The position numbers were made by a program, and so were the translations under genes. The notes beneath the pieces were generated by a model. The model was not told where the DNA came from and made no database searches. It was given only the letters and a program-made list of their open reading frames with translations. Positions 46,346-56,925 of a DNA stretch of 64,000 nucleotides are shown here, one piece after another. Source of the stretch: Mesodorylaimus sp. YZB2_4. Its lineage: Eukaryota > Nematoda > Enoplea > Dorylaimida > Dorylaimidae. The stretch is taken from the NCBI GenBank assembly GCA_030248295.1, contig JASANH010001455.1, positions 1 through 64,000 of the forward strand, given 5' to 3'. Within the stretch, counting starts at the first letter, position 1, and every line of letters starts with the position of its first letter.

Positions 46346-47745
46346 CTCCCTCACTTACACACTACACATTGGGCGATCAATAGCAATGTCAGGCGGAGCA
46401 TTGTATGGCACTCACTCATCCAGCCAACCGTCACTGACCACAGCACGTCTTACACAGGCTTATATCATGGCAGTTGAGGCCGCGTCCTGTGTGACCTGCA
46501 TCAGAGGAATGTCCCTGGACTCTTGCCAGTTCATGCTCAAGACCAAAAAGGTTACGTTTTGTGAAACTTTCTGTCAAAAAGACGTGTCCTTGGGAATATA
46601 AGTCATCAAGATTACGAATGGCGCACGGCCAAAATGAAGAGTAGATTACGCCTAAATAAAACAATGCTCCAGGCATTTCCTTTTATGCGAAAAATAGCCG
46701 GGGTGAGATATGCTAGGGTTAATAACCCGCCATTAATTCTTAAATCACCGCCTTGAAAATATAAACCAATGTCGAAGGCTAAGGACTGTATACCAAATAA
46801 CGTTTGCGTAAGTTCAACACATAATAAATATTTAAATTTCGCGCTTGTTGTGTGTAAGCAGTTGGGTACCTGCAACGTTTAATGTCATTCTATTACATTA
46901 GATTCGATTTTTATTTTTTGTTTGTTTTTGTGTCGATATTTTAGTCTCTAAGAGAATGTTTTTTCAATTTTGTTGAATTGGATAATGTGGGTTTTGCAGA
47001 TATTAAAATAGTCAAGTTTGAGATCAAATGCTCGAACGGTGGGCTCCTCAACTCTGCTTAAAAAAGGTTTCCAACGATTTCATTTCTCGCGGAATAAATT
47101 CTTGGCAAATCGATTTACACCATACTCTTTTGGCTTATTGCAGTTTACAGAAGTTATGGAGACTGAACTAGAACTCGCACTCTACTTGGGATCATTGCAT
47201 CATTGCCCAAATCTCGCCTGGGCCTGGCGTATTGTACTTGAGGCCTAATCTGATTTTGGGCGCGACAGTTCAAATTACAGTAGTCACTAAAAACTTTAGC
47301 TTAAGTTACTGGAACATTAGCTACTGGAAGCATAAGACAGGCTCGTGTTATGTCAGGTAAAATTGGGCTATCCGCATGAGATTTGCTTTTTTATAGGAAA
47401 CGATCACGATAGCTGAAAATGGAACGTGTGCCTGTACAGCAAAGAAGAATTTAGGTTAAAATTTATGGTAAGTGTACTGGTTAATTTTAGTTGTAATTTC
47501 TCGCCAACTGTGTTTTGGAGGATTGACTACAGCACGCTTATGGTGGGTCGATTAGCATGGGTTTTCCATGATCAGAAGTACCGTACTGCACTGTATGATG
47601 GCAAAGCTGACTTGATTCTGTTAGCGTTTTGTGAATTAATTTTGAATTTTCTGGTGAATTTCTGCAAAATTTTTCGGCATGTGGCCATCCTTAAAGGTGG
47701 GGGAGGGGGTTAGCAAAAAGTGGTCAGGTGCGGTCGGGGGAGATC
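46346..47745. other. Intergenic, nothing recognised
   Basis: AT-rich sequence without a convincing exon. In particular no Kelch-repeat exon of MEGF8 was seen here. Confidence 0.4.
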
Positions 47746-47747
47746 AC

Positions 47748-47885
47748 TCGTGGCCTGGTGGGTTAGCGTCTGCCTCTCACGCCAGGTGCGCTGTTAACGG
47801 CGAGTGTTCGACTCGCGGTCCGGTAAATCGTTTCGTGTCAAATGTGTCCCTTCACCCTCGAGTGCGCATAAGCGTTTGGTGATGT
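47748..47885 (+). repeat. tRNA-derived SINE, family B
   Basis: Box A CGTGGCCTGGTGGGTTAG, TCTGCCTCTCACGCCAGG and box B GTGTTCGACTCGCGG, then the body ending CCCTCGAGTGCGCATAAGCG. Confidence 0.85.
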
Positions 47886-48124
47886 GGTAAAACATGAACA
47901 TGAACATGATGAACATAGGAGGGGGAAGGGTAGCGGCCAATGGTCGACCGCAGCAACTTATTGAATTTTTGATGACAGAAACGCCTTTTTATCGTCGCGA
48001 GTGAAGCGCGGTCAAACCTTAAAAACTTTTTGTCTTCCCTTCTCTTCGGTCATTCATTTTCGATACTGGAATTTTGGTTTCATCAGGACTCTTATTCCCA
48101 GCCGGAATGGCATCCGGAAACGTT

Positions 48125-48310
48125 GGGAGCCATGTCATGTCATGTCATGTCATACTTTATCCATAGCCAAGCACCATAAGGCGCACTCGAGGGCTAAGGA
48201 ACACATAATCGACAATCATTTTGTACTGAGGCGGGAGTCGAACCCTCCCCTGTAAGTGCGCACCCAGCGTGAGAGGCAGACGCCTTAACCCGCTAGGCCA
48301 CGACCCCGGG
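48125..48310 (-). repeat. tRNA-derived SINE, family B (reference copy)
   Basis: The minus strand reads GTGGCCTAGCGGGTTAAGGC, TCTGCCTCTCACGCTGGG, TGCGCACTTACAGGGGAGGG and TTCGACTCCCGCC, then CAGTACAAAATGATTGTC. It continues TTAGCCCTCGAGTGCGCC and ends in a (TGACA)n tail of several units. It is among the best preserved copies. Confidence 0.9.
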
Positions 48311-48427
48311 AGCCAAGTCCGACATCGGGTACCCGACCCGTCGGGTTCGGGTCGGTTTAGGTTTTGGAGTTTGGGTCTCGGGTCGGGTCGAGTACACTTT
48401 TCTTACCCGATGTTGGACCTGGGTTGG

Positions 48428-48795
48428 GAGGCGATGGCCGAGCTGGTTAAGGCGTTGATCCGCCTTGCTGGCCCGCAACCCTGACTGGGAGGCCGAGGTT
48501 CTATGCCGACGGAGGACGGCAGTTGTATCTTGTCGCTGGCTTTGGACGCCTGGCTCTGGGCGACTCCCCTAGTACTGCCAAGTGGCTGGGGCCCACCAAA
48601 AGAGTATAGAACTGGGAAACTGCTCCTCGAACACCAGTCGGGAAGGTCCTTCCTTCTCATCCAGTATTCCCTCGTGTGGAGGTGCTCCATGGAGATGTCA
48701 GAGGAAGCTGCCCTGAGAGCTGGTCACCTGGCAGCCTCTCTCATCATATCATGGCTGCTGGCGAGCTAATAGGCAAAGCGGGTTGGAAGTCCTGT
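48428..48795 (+). repeat. tRNA-derived SINE, third head with family A-like tail
   Basis: The head GATGGCCGAGCTGGTTAAGG with GAGGCCGAGGTTCTATGCC looks like a tRNA-Leu/Ser-type promoter. The far end (ATCATATCATGGCTGCTGGC, AGCTAATAGGCAAAGCGG) matches the 3' tail of family A. The copy is thus a different head on a shared tail. Confidence 0.65.
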
Positions 48796-49481
48796 GGGGA
48801 ACTGGGCCGACGCGGCCCAACCCACAAAACTTTTAAAAAAATATAGGGAAAAGTTGTGGAAGTCGTGGAGGCTTTCACGGAATGAAAATCCGTTCCATGA
48901 ATCAGAAAAGATTCGTCTTCGAAGGAGAGGGCACCTTGTTAAGTTCAAAAAAGCATAAGGTGAAACATTTTACAAAACTGCGTTGGAAAGCGGAATGGCT
49001 AGAACGGTGGACCAATTTTGAGGGGGCTTGCGAGAAATGGTCGGCATGCGGTCAGGGGGAGGGGGGTCAAAAAATGTTGGATTTTGTGAGGTCGGCCTCT
49101 TTGGATGGCCCACATTTGGTTTTGTAGGCCTATAATTTTTTATAGGCCCGATGTTAAGTTGGGGCTTTATAGGCTTTGTTTTTTGAGAATGGTCTCTTGC
49201 GTTTTCCGAGATTTGATAATTTAAAAGAGGATAATATCGAGAAATGACCACGAAAAAGTAAATCTCAAACATTGCTCAAATACTGTATATTGCATATTTT
49301 CAGGAATATTTTAGACTTTCGTTTAATTTTATCCAGCTACCATGACTTGAACGATTTTCAAAAATTTTCTACAAATTCGATCATTATCTGGTTGTATTGA
49401 TTTCATATCTGTTCAATGAAGGTAATATGTTTTCTCTTGTAAAAACCCCAGATTATTGAATCTTTGAATTTCTATTTTTAG

Positions 49482-52400
49482 CACATCATATTGGTCTTAT
49501 TATTTTTCTGGACCAGATGCCGGGCGATTTGTGATATTCCGAACGACCCTCAGTGCATATCGTCGTGCAGCTCATTGACATCGTGCGTCCAATGTGTCCA
49601 AGCTGGCTGCCATTGGTGCTCGATTCCAAATTCGAATCATAATTACGGATCGGGCTGGTGTGCGTGGACTGATAGGGCGCACGTGGATGTGTGCAATGTA
49701 TCGATTTTTGGTGGACCAAATCAAGCAGTGATCTCGAATAGCAAAGTATCCTCCTACAATGTATCTTGTCCTTTGGAGAACGAATGCGAGAATGGACACC
49801 ACGATTGCGATTTGACCATCGAACAGTGCGTTGATAGAGAATTCGGATACGAATGTGGTTGTAAAGATGGCTTTGTCAAAAAGTAAGCTTTTTTTTGATT
49901 TTGAAAAAATCTATAATTTTGATCAGTCGATCGATCGTTTATCGATCAAAAACAACCGATCGGTCGATGCTGGATATCAGATATCGGTTATCGATCGATA
50001 ACTGATAATTCGATAATGGAGATTTCCCAGTCAAGAAAAAGGGTTGCGGGAATGTGTAAAGGACTAAGCGCGAAGAGGACCAGGGCTGAATTTTGGGTCA
50101 ACTTGTGCAGAACATGTGTTCAAGCTCAGAAGAGTGACTCCATTTTTGGAAATATGCAAAACAATTGTTCGCATTACCTTTTTTCTGGTCACATTGGACG
50201 TAGAGAAAGAAAATAAGGCAGATATCGCTTGGCTTGATGATATTACTTGGATGAAATCTTGATTCCCGATTCCTGCTTGATCAAATTTTACTATTCACCA
50301 AAAAATGATAGGGTCAGCGATTTTTAGAGAAACCTTCATATTTTCTTCGTTTTAGCAACGGTTTTTGCATTCCGGCGTGTCCGAATGGTTGTGTGAACGG
50401 GGTGTGTGTGCAACCGAATGTTTGCCAATGCCATTTCGGATATGTGGGGCCATCGTGCGCGTGGGCCTGCAATTGTTTCGGTCATTCATCGTGTCCGAGT
50501 CCGCAAGAGTTGGATACTTGCTTGAAATGTCATAATCATACCAAGGTATGGGTTCGAAGAAGAAGAACACTTTAGAATCGATGTGGGAATATTGAAAAAT
50601 AATATAATATTCAGATTTAGCACCCTCATTTTAGTGGGGTAGTCAAAATTTTAGACCTCCAGCACCAATAAAAAAAGTCGAAATTCTTGAAAATTTTGAC
50701 TTATAATAATCCGAATTTAAATTTTGGCTACCCCCGCTATAACATGAGTGAATGTCGTATTCTTTTTCAATATTCCGACATCGATTCTAGAGTTTACTTC
50801 TTCTTTGAAGTTTCGTAGCAAGGAAATGAAATGAATGTAGTATTTTTGTAGGGCGTGCATTGTGAATTATGCGAAGCAGGTTATATCCGAAAGGGCAAGT
50901 CGTGCGTGTCGTGTCGAGAATACTGCCATAACCATAGCGATGTATGTCACAATTTGAAAACGGTCAGCTCGTTGTTGGGTTCGGTCACAGCGTCGCCCGA
51001 TATTCTAGTCAATACCAAAGTAAGTTGTTTTGAATTAATCATTTAAGTGACATGATGGGACAGGCGTGGGAAACCCAAGGTTTGGTTTGGATGGTGTAAA
51101 AGATGTTGAGGGTTTTTTTCGTGCAAGGGCAATATTAGCCAAAATTTTCGGAAGAAGTTCGATTTATTTGGTACTTTTGATGATCGCGATATTTGAATTT
51201 TACACTTGATTTAGTTGCCGCCAAATTTATTTCATAGCAAAGATGGAGGATCAGATACTAGTCTCGATCTCCCCAGATCGGTGGGGGGGGGGAGCTAACT
51301 CAGCATGTGGGTCGTGTCAATCTGAAATTCCCGCCAAAATATCCATCTCTGTGGGAGTAAGGTGACAGAAAAAGACGGGTTCACGGGTTAAAACAAAAGT
51401 TTGACTGTTTGGGGTTGAATTTATGAGAAATCACTGCTTTTAGGACACAAGTTTTTATCAGTTCGACAATGGGAATGGTCAGCCGCCTTTATCCTTATCC
51501 GTGCCCGCCATATGTGGCAATTGTTCGGATTTCACCAAAGGACTGCAATGCGAATATTGTATAGCGGGCTATTTCCGGCCTCCGAGATCTTCGCCGGGCC
51601 TGCCTTGTTTGAAGTATGAAATGTTTACGAGGTTAAAAAAGAATTTACGAGTGTAATTGTGAATTTTAGGTGCGATTGTAACGGGCACAGTGTGGACGAT
51701 GTTTGTAATCCGCAGCGAGGTGATGGGTGCGATTGTCGGAATAATACGATGACCCCTCGAGGGTGCAGGGATGACGAGTGTTGGATGATGCAGGTGAGGG
51801 GTCAGCAAGGTTCAAGGGGTGGCGGCAAGTATGGGCAAGGGCGGCTAGGTTAGGTGGGGGGTTTGGAGGGGGAGGTGATAGAGATCAGATCGCCGAAGCC
51901 TGATCTGATCGCGTGTGAGACAGGTCAGGTTCGGGTCGAGTGGAGTGAGTGAGTGAGTCAGGTCTTGGTCCAGCCCAGATACAATTTGATCGCTTTTGCT
52001 TGCTTTCTTTCCTCTCTGCTGGACCTGAGGTAGGAGGTTTTGAGAGGAAGGGTTCAGTGTCCTGGCCGGCCCAACACGGGGGTGTTCACCCCGCCTACCC
52101 CCCCTTCTTGCCCATACTTGGTGGCGGTGGTGCAGTTGTTAGGCATTCGTCTCTCTGAACTGCTTTCGAGCGAGTGGCTGGACTCGTCCCTGGTTCGATC
52201 CCCGGTGATGGAGGTCGGTTTGCGAACCATTAACACTCGCTGACCTTGCACGCCAGGCCGTGAGTGACTCACCTGATGCCATAGAGGGCCTTGAGTGGAC
52301 AGTTTCGGCTGTCCAACACACGCCGTCGTCTGGGGAAGTCGGTATCCAGTTGAGGATGCCCTCGCGTGTGGATGCACGCTGGGGGACGTTGCTGTGTGCT

Positions 52401-55400
52401 GGTCACTGCACAGCCTCGGTTATCATAACATGACTGATGCCCGGCTATAGGCAAAACGGCTTGGAAGATTTGAATTTTGGCGGGAAATCGTGGCTGTACG
52501 TGTGAGGCTGGGTAGGCTAAAAAGTTTTTAAAGGAATGTCCGTCTGGGGCCTTATGGAAAAGACATTTTGAATGAAAAAACCTGAGAAGATTTAGAAAAA
52601 AGGGTGATGTGGTGAGTTTGAATGTCATGCGCCCTTATCGATGGTTTTTGGTTAAAATGGCTAGAAACATGTAAAGTTTCTTGGTCAAAAGTCAAATTTA
52701 AAAAATGGCGGGAAAATGAGTATGAGTTGAGGTATATGCAAATTACTTACTTGGACTTTGGCAGAACCGGTGGATGCAAGCATATCTGCGGGGGGGGGGG
52801 GGGGTTTCCAGCTGCGACCCCTGCTGGAGGATTTCAGCTTGAGCGATTCAGCAAATACCTCCAAGTTTGAAAGGAAAATTTTAATTAAAAATTACAGAAA
52901 ATATAAATTTAAAATGGCGGGAAAATTAGCAATTCTTCCAGCGGGTAGATTTTGTCCATAGTTGGAGCCAGCCTAAGAGTGTGTTATTGGGACTGAGAGG
53001 GAGTTTTGTTGTTTCAGTGCGCCACATGCAAGGACAATTTTCGAGGCAATCCGATCGATGGTCGTCAATGTTATCGTGAGGTGAGCGAGGCGGACAAGGA
53101 CGTGTGTTTCGTGCCGGAAGAATGTCCCAGGTTCAAGCAATCGCGTGCATTGGAGCCAACGGAATTGTCATTTTTCGTGCTGACACCGGAATATTCGAAT
53201 GTCGATGTTCGGGTAGTAGTGGACGTTGGCCGAGGGGCTGTGGACGCGTTCTTGGCAGTTGCGGATATTTTCATTGCGAGATACGACTCAACGGCTGGCT
53301 GTCATATGCTCTCGTGGCGAATCGTAGGAGAGTCGGCCATGGATTCGCGCACACGCTCGTATGTGGACGATCCAGACGACGCCGATCCGTGCCCGCCTGG
53401 TGCGGATGCCAATTGGGATCCTGTCAAAGTGAAAGGTATGGTGGGGGAGGGATATGCGTCCTTGGCGCCCCCTAGCGGTACGAATGCGTAAATCCCCAGT
53501 TTAGGATCTGATGTGAGGAATAAATGCGCAGTGCCAGTGTAACCAAGCCTGGTAGGCGTAGGAGGGAGGCGGCCGACCGAAGTCGGCGGGACAAAAACTC
53601 CGACTGGAGCAGGATAGTCTTGCGACTATACCTACGGCTGAAACATCAACCCGAGGGGTTGACGTTTCCCAGCCAGGGGAGAGTATCGATTACTCTCTCC
53701 CACTCGCCATGGCCTACCAGGCGGGGGGTTACACCAGGGGGCATGAAATTGGCCATATATGGTTCATAGAAACAAACAAGGGATATATGGAAACTTAGCG
53801 ATTTTTAAATTTGGCGCCAATCAGGTTCGAAATTGAGGTGTCTGCTAAAATACGCGAAGATAAGTTCACTTAAAGCATGCCTTTTATGTGTATGTACAGG
53901 CATATGACACCCTGCGGGAAAGCCAAGAGCGCTGAAAAACAAGCTCGTTAATCGTATCCTAGCAGATACCGCAATTTTGGATGTTTGGCGCCAAATTCAA
54001 ATAATTGCCAAGTTTCCATGTATGTATGAACCATGCGTGGTCAAGTTCATGCCTCTTGGCAATGTCCGCTTATCCTTTACGGCAGACCCCTGACCAGGAG
54101 CTGGGGATTTATGCTCACCTTTAGGCAGCGCCAATGTCTGACTCCTTGAATTCAGGCATCCTGACTCCAATCAGGTGAATAGATAGGAAAGTGAGTCGTT
54201 GAGGTGGCCTCAGGGGAGTGAGATAGATCTTGAAGAGAAAGGAGAATACGAAGTGTAAGAGTTATGCGTGGAAAAGGTGCAGCTCGAGTGGTGGGATATG
54301 CGCTGCCTGTTTTCCCGCCATTTTTGAATTCAAATTTTTCGTGGCTTTTTTCATTATTTCAGGTGATTTTTTTGGATTTTAATATCGGTAACGTTACTTG
54401 ACTGATCGTCCCCACTGTTGCTTCCTTACCTTTCCTCAATCAGGGGGTTGAGTGGGGCTGATTAAAAAATGTTGACGGATTGGAAAAATGTGGATTTTTG
54501 AGTTGAAATTTAAAAGAAATCTTGAAGATCATGAATAAATTTTTAAATTGTGGCGAAAAATCCAGATGTAAAAATCAATTTTCACAGGGGTCCCAAATAT
54601 TAGAGGGTCATTCTTTATGGCACACCCACTTCGTGCCGTGAAGAATATTTTTTAAGTGAGGGGTATGTTGTATGGCCATGAATAGGAAGGATCATAAAAA
54701 CCATTGTATTTCAGATGTGAGTGGTTATTTGTCGAGTTATGTCAATTTTGATTCGCCATCGTACATTCTTATTTTGCGGAATGTCGAAAATCGAGCCACC
54801 ATCGTGATCCCAGCCGGGGCATTCGATCTGAAACTAACTCGGTTCTTTTTGGTTCTACGAGCTCGGCGTCGATCGAGTGCGGGCGCGTGGGGTAATTTAT
54901 TGTACACGCAAGACCAAGCTCATTTCGATTTATTTATATTTTTTGCTGTTTTCTTCGCCGCCTTTTTCCTGGCGCTTTCAATTCTATTAGTATTATGGAG
55001 AATGAAAATGATGCATTCGGAACGACGTCACGATCGAGCACAAACTATAGAATTATTGAAATTAGCTCGAAGACCATTTTCTAGTTTTTCAGCGATTTGG
55101 AAAGATGATGAAATTGGTGAATGTTCGAAGAATGTGGAATCGATCGATCCGTGGCCATTTTGTTTCCAGAATCTGCGAAAGAAGCCAGTCAGTGTGGCCA
55201 CAGTGCTTGTACGGATGCCGGGCGGTGTTAGAGCACCAGTGAAATTGGCATTCGCTTCGGCACTGATTCTGACCACGCCGGTAGTGAAAAGTACAAAAGG
55301 GGATGCCGGTGATCCTAGTGCGGGAGGGGAGTCGACCAAAAAGAGATCAGGAAAGCGATATTTGATTTCTGCGGGCAGATATCGTGTGCAGCCTTGCTAG
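49482..55400 (+). CDS. MEGF8: MEGF8 (multiple EGF-like domains 8), C-terminal half
   Basis: Seven exons: 49482-49882, 50356-50545, 50852-51019, 51444-51613, 51670-51793, 53018-53435 and 54715-55400. They encode, in order: a plexin-type PSI segment (CVQCVQAGCHWC), an EGF-like domain (ENECENGHHDCD...YECGC), laminin/EGF-like Cys modules (CHFGYVGPSC, CDCNGHSVDDVCN, CATCKDNFRGNPIDG), the FTNVDIRL-type membrane-proximal region (EYSNVDVRVVVDVGRGAVD), QDQAHFDLFIFFAVFF leading into the single membrane helix, and a cytoplasmic tail (RRHDRAQTIELLKLARRPFSS) ending RYRVQPC. MEGF8 is a large surface protein that in mammals attenuates Hedgehog signalling with MGRN1 and MOSMO. The CUB and Kelch exons expected upstream were not found in the 3 kb to the left. 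The first exon opens at an AG without ATG and reads a hydrophobic stretch (HIILVLLFFW), so the true 5' end is unknown. Confidence 0.9.
51250..51300. repeat. G run within a MEGF8 intron
   Basis: An uninterrupted G tract near 51280, one of many in this window. Confidence 0.6.
52120..52470 (+). repeat. tRNA-derived SINE, family A, promoter-forward copy, in a MEGF8 intron
   Basis: Head GGTGGTGCAGTTGTTAGGC, then GAGTGGCTGGACTCGTCC and box B GGTTCGATCCCCGGTGA. The body follows (GACCTTGCACGCCAGGCC, GAGTGACTCACC, GGATGCCCTCGCGTGTGG), ending ATAACATGACTGATGCCCGG and CTATAGGCAAAACGGC. It is the only copy on the plus strand and defines the family orientation. Length about 345 bp. Confidence 0.88.
53538..53733 (+). 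mobile_element. TGTAACC-type MITE, 196 bp (reference copy), in a MEGF8 intron
   Basis: Terminal inverted repeats TGTAACC-aa-GCCTGGTAGGC at the left and GCCTACCAGGC-gggg-GGTTACA at the right, flanked by CCAG on both sides (4-bp target duplication). The interior holds GCGGCCGACCGAAGTCGG, ACTCCGACTGGAGCAGG, TCTTGCGACTATACC and CGGCTGAAACATCAACCC. It has no coding capacity. Confidence 0.88.
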
Positions 55401-55623
55401 CAAGGTAGTGCAGAGTTGATATTTTCGTTGTGGCTGGGTACCAAAGGTGTGTTTTATGGGTCTCATGTGTCAAATGAGGTGTCGATTATTTTGAAGATGT
55501 GGTAAAATATAATTTTTGGTGGTGGGTCTGATTGAAATCGTTGTCGATCGTCGTCTTTTGTTGGTGGAATTGTGATTGGGAGTGTATGATTGGTTTTAGA
55601 ATAGGATCTCGAATCGATTGGAA

Positions 55624-56491
55624 ATGGCGCTAAGCAGTCAACAACAGCAGCAGTTGCAGGTGGTGGCGGATTTGGAAATAGAAATGATGGCCGATATGTA
55701 TCGCAGGTAAGACTGGATTTCATTGGCTGGACTGACCTTGTCCTAGTCTGAGTGGCTGTATTGTCCTCAGTCATTTAAGTAGATCGGATGGGCCTGGAGT
55801 CTAATCTGATTGGCTGGGCCATTCTGGCATCTGTTTTCCGATAGGCTGGACCATCCTTGAGTTTCTAATCTGATTGGTTGGGTCATCCCCAGTTACGTAA
55901 CTGGATCGCATGGGCCATCCTGGACCTGGATTGGGTGGGCCAATCTAGGATCTCTAATCTGGCTGGCTGGAAGAAAACATCCTGGGGTCTCTTATAGTCC
56001 GATCGACTGGGCCAGTTCAGAGTTTCAAGTGTTAGCTACACAGTCCCTAGTCCCCTAACCTGATTGGCTGGATCATCCTGGAGTCACTTATCCGATTGGC
56101 TGGGCATTTTGGGATCTCTAACCCAATTGGCTGGACCATGTCAGTCTCTAATCTGATTGGTTGTTACGTCCTGGGCTTCTAATTCGATTAGCTAGATCAA
56201 CGTAGATCCTCCCAGCTGGTTGGATGTTGAATGTCTCGCGTATTAGCAGCACGTATGTCCCTGGCCTGCATCAGACCTATCCTCACTTGAAGGATGTCGA
56301 ACTCGTGTCAACGCAAATGTATTCCATCTAATTATCGTGAAGCCGAATTGACCAAGGGCGAGTCGGTGTGCTTGGACCGTTGCGTAGCCAAGTACTTGGA
56401 CGTGCATGAAAAACTGGGCAAGAAATTGACTCAGGTGTCCATGCAGGATGAACAAATTATGCACAAGATGCAACAGCAATCCGTGAAATGA
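55624..56491 (+). CDS. TIMM10: Mitochondrial import chaperone Tim10
   Basis: Two exons (55624-55706 and 56293-56491; 282 nt, 93 residues). Tim10 pairs with Tim9 in the intermembrane space and escorts hydrophobic precursors to TIM22. The protein starts [20 protein letters not shown], then MMADMYRR, then the twin CX3C motifs CQRKC and CLDRC separated by 16 residues, then [13 protein letters not shown] and an amphipathic end. Length is the family norm. The start is fixed by the standard N-terminus, and codon AG|G is split by the intron. A plausible AATAAA follows at 56688. It lies 224 bp downstream of MEGF8 on the same strand and converges with the ACAP gene. Confidence 0.96.
55710..56220. repeat. 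Degenerate minisatellite filling the TIMM10 intron
   Basis: About ten to twelve diverged units of 40-50 bp share TCTAATCTGATTGGCTGG followed by GCCATCCTGG. At least eight carry ATTGG, the reverse of CCAAT. The array occupies nearly the whole intron. Confidence 0.8.
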
Positions 56492-56687
56492 GTCGATAGG
56501 AACTGTTTTGGTTATTACTGTTGACAAGTAGTGGAGCCAGTTTTGGTAGTTTTTATAACTTCCAAGTACCCAATACAAGCCACCGAATAGACCTGAATGT
56601 ACAAATATAGAATGCGCAGTACCGCCCGGACAAGCATACCATCCCCCTTCCTACCGCCCCATTATACAAGCTCAGATCTCAATCATA

Positions 56688-56693
56688 AATAAA
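56688..56693 (+). promoter_or_regulatory. Candidate polyadenylation signal for TIMM10
   Basis: AATAAA about 195 bp after the TIMM10 stop, between it and the convergent ACAP 3' end. Confidence 0.45.
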
Positions 56694-56925
56694 CGATAAC
56701 TTACCACAAAATGTGACATAGGTACAAAACTGTAAAAATAGACACCTAAACGCACGCTCAGTATTCGTTGCGACACAATGGCAAAAGGTGCATATACTGA
56801 GAAAGTGTTCTAGCACAGATCGTGGCTTACCTATGAGAAGAGATGTTAACAATATCACAGCGATAATACTATGCATTATAAACTGGGCTGGGTGAAATGA
56901 AGGCCAACGAAACGTGATCCAATAT

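Noticed and set aside
48325..48420. GGGTCGGGT-type tandem repeat resembling telomere DNA
   Set aside because: Irregular and short; similar bits at 63200 and 51900 suggest a simple repeat only.
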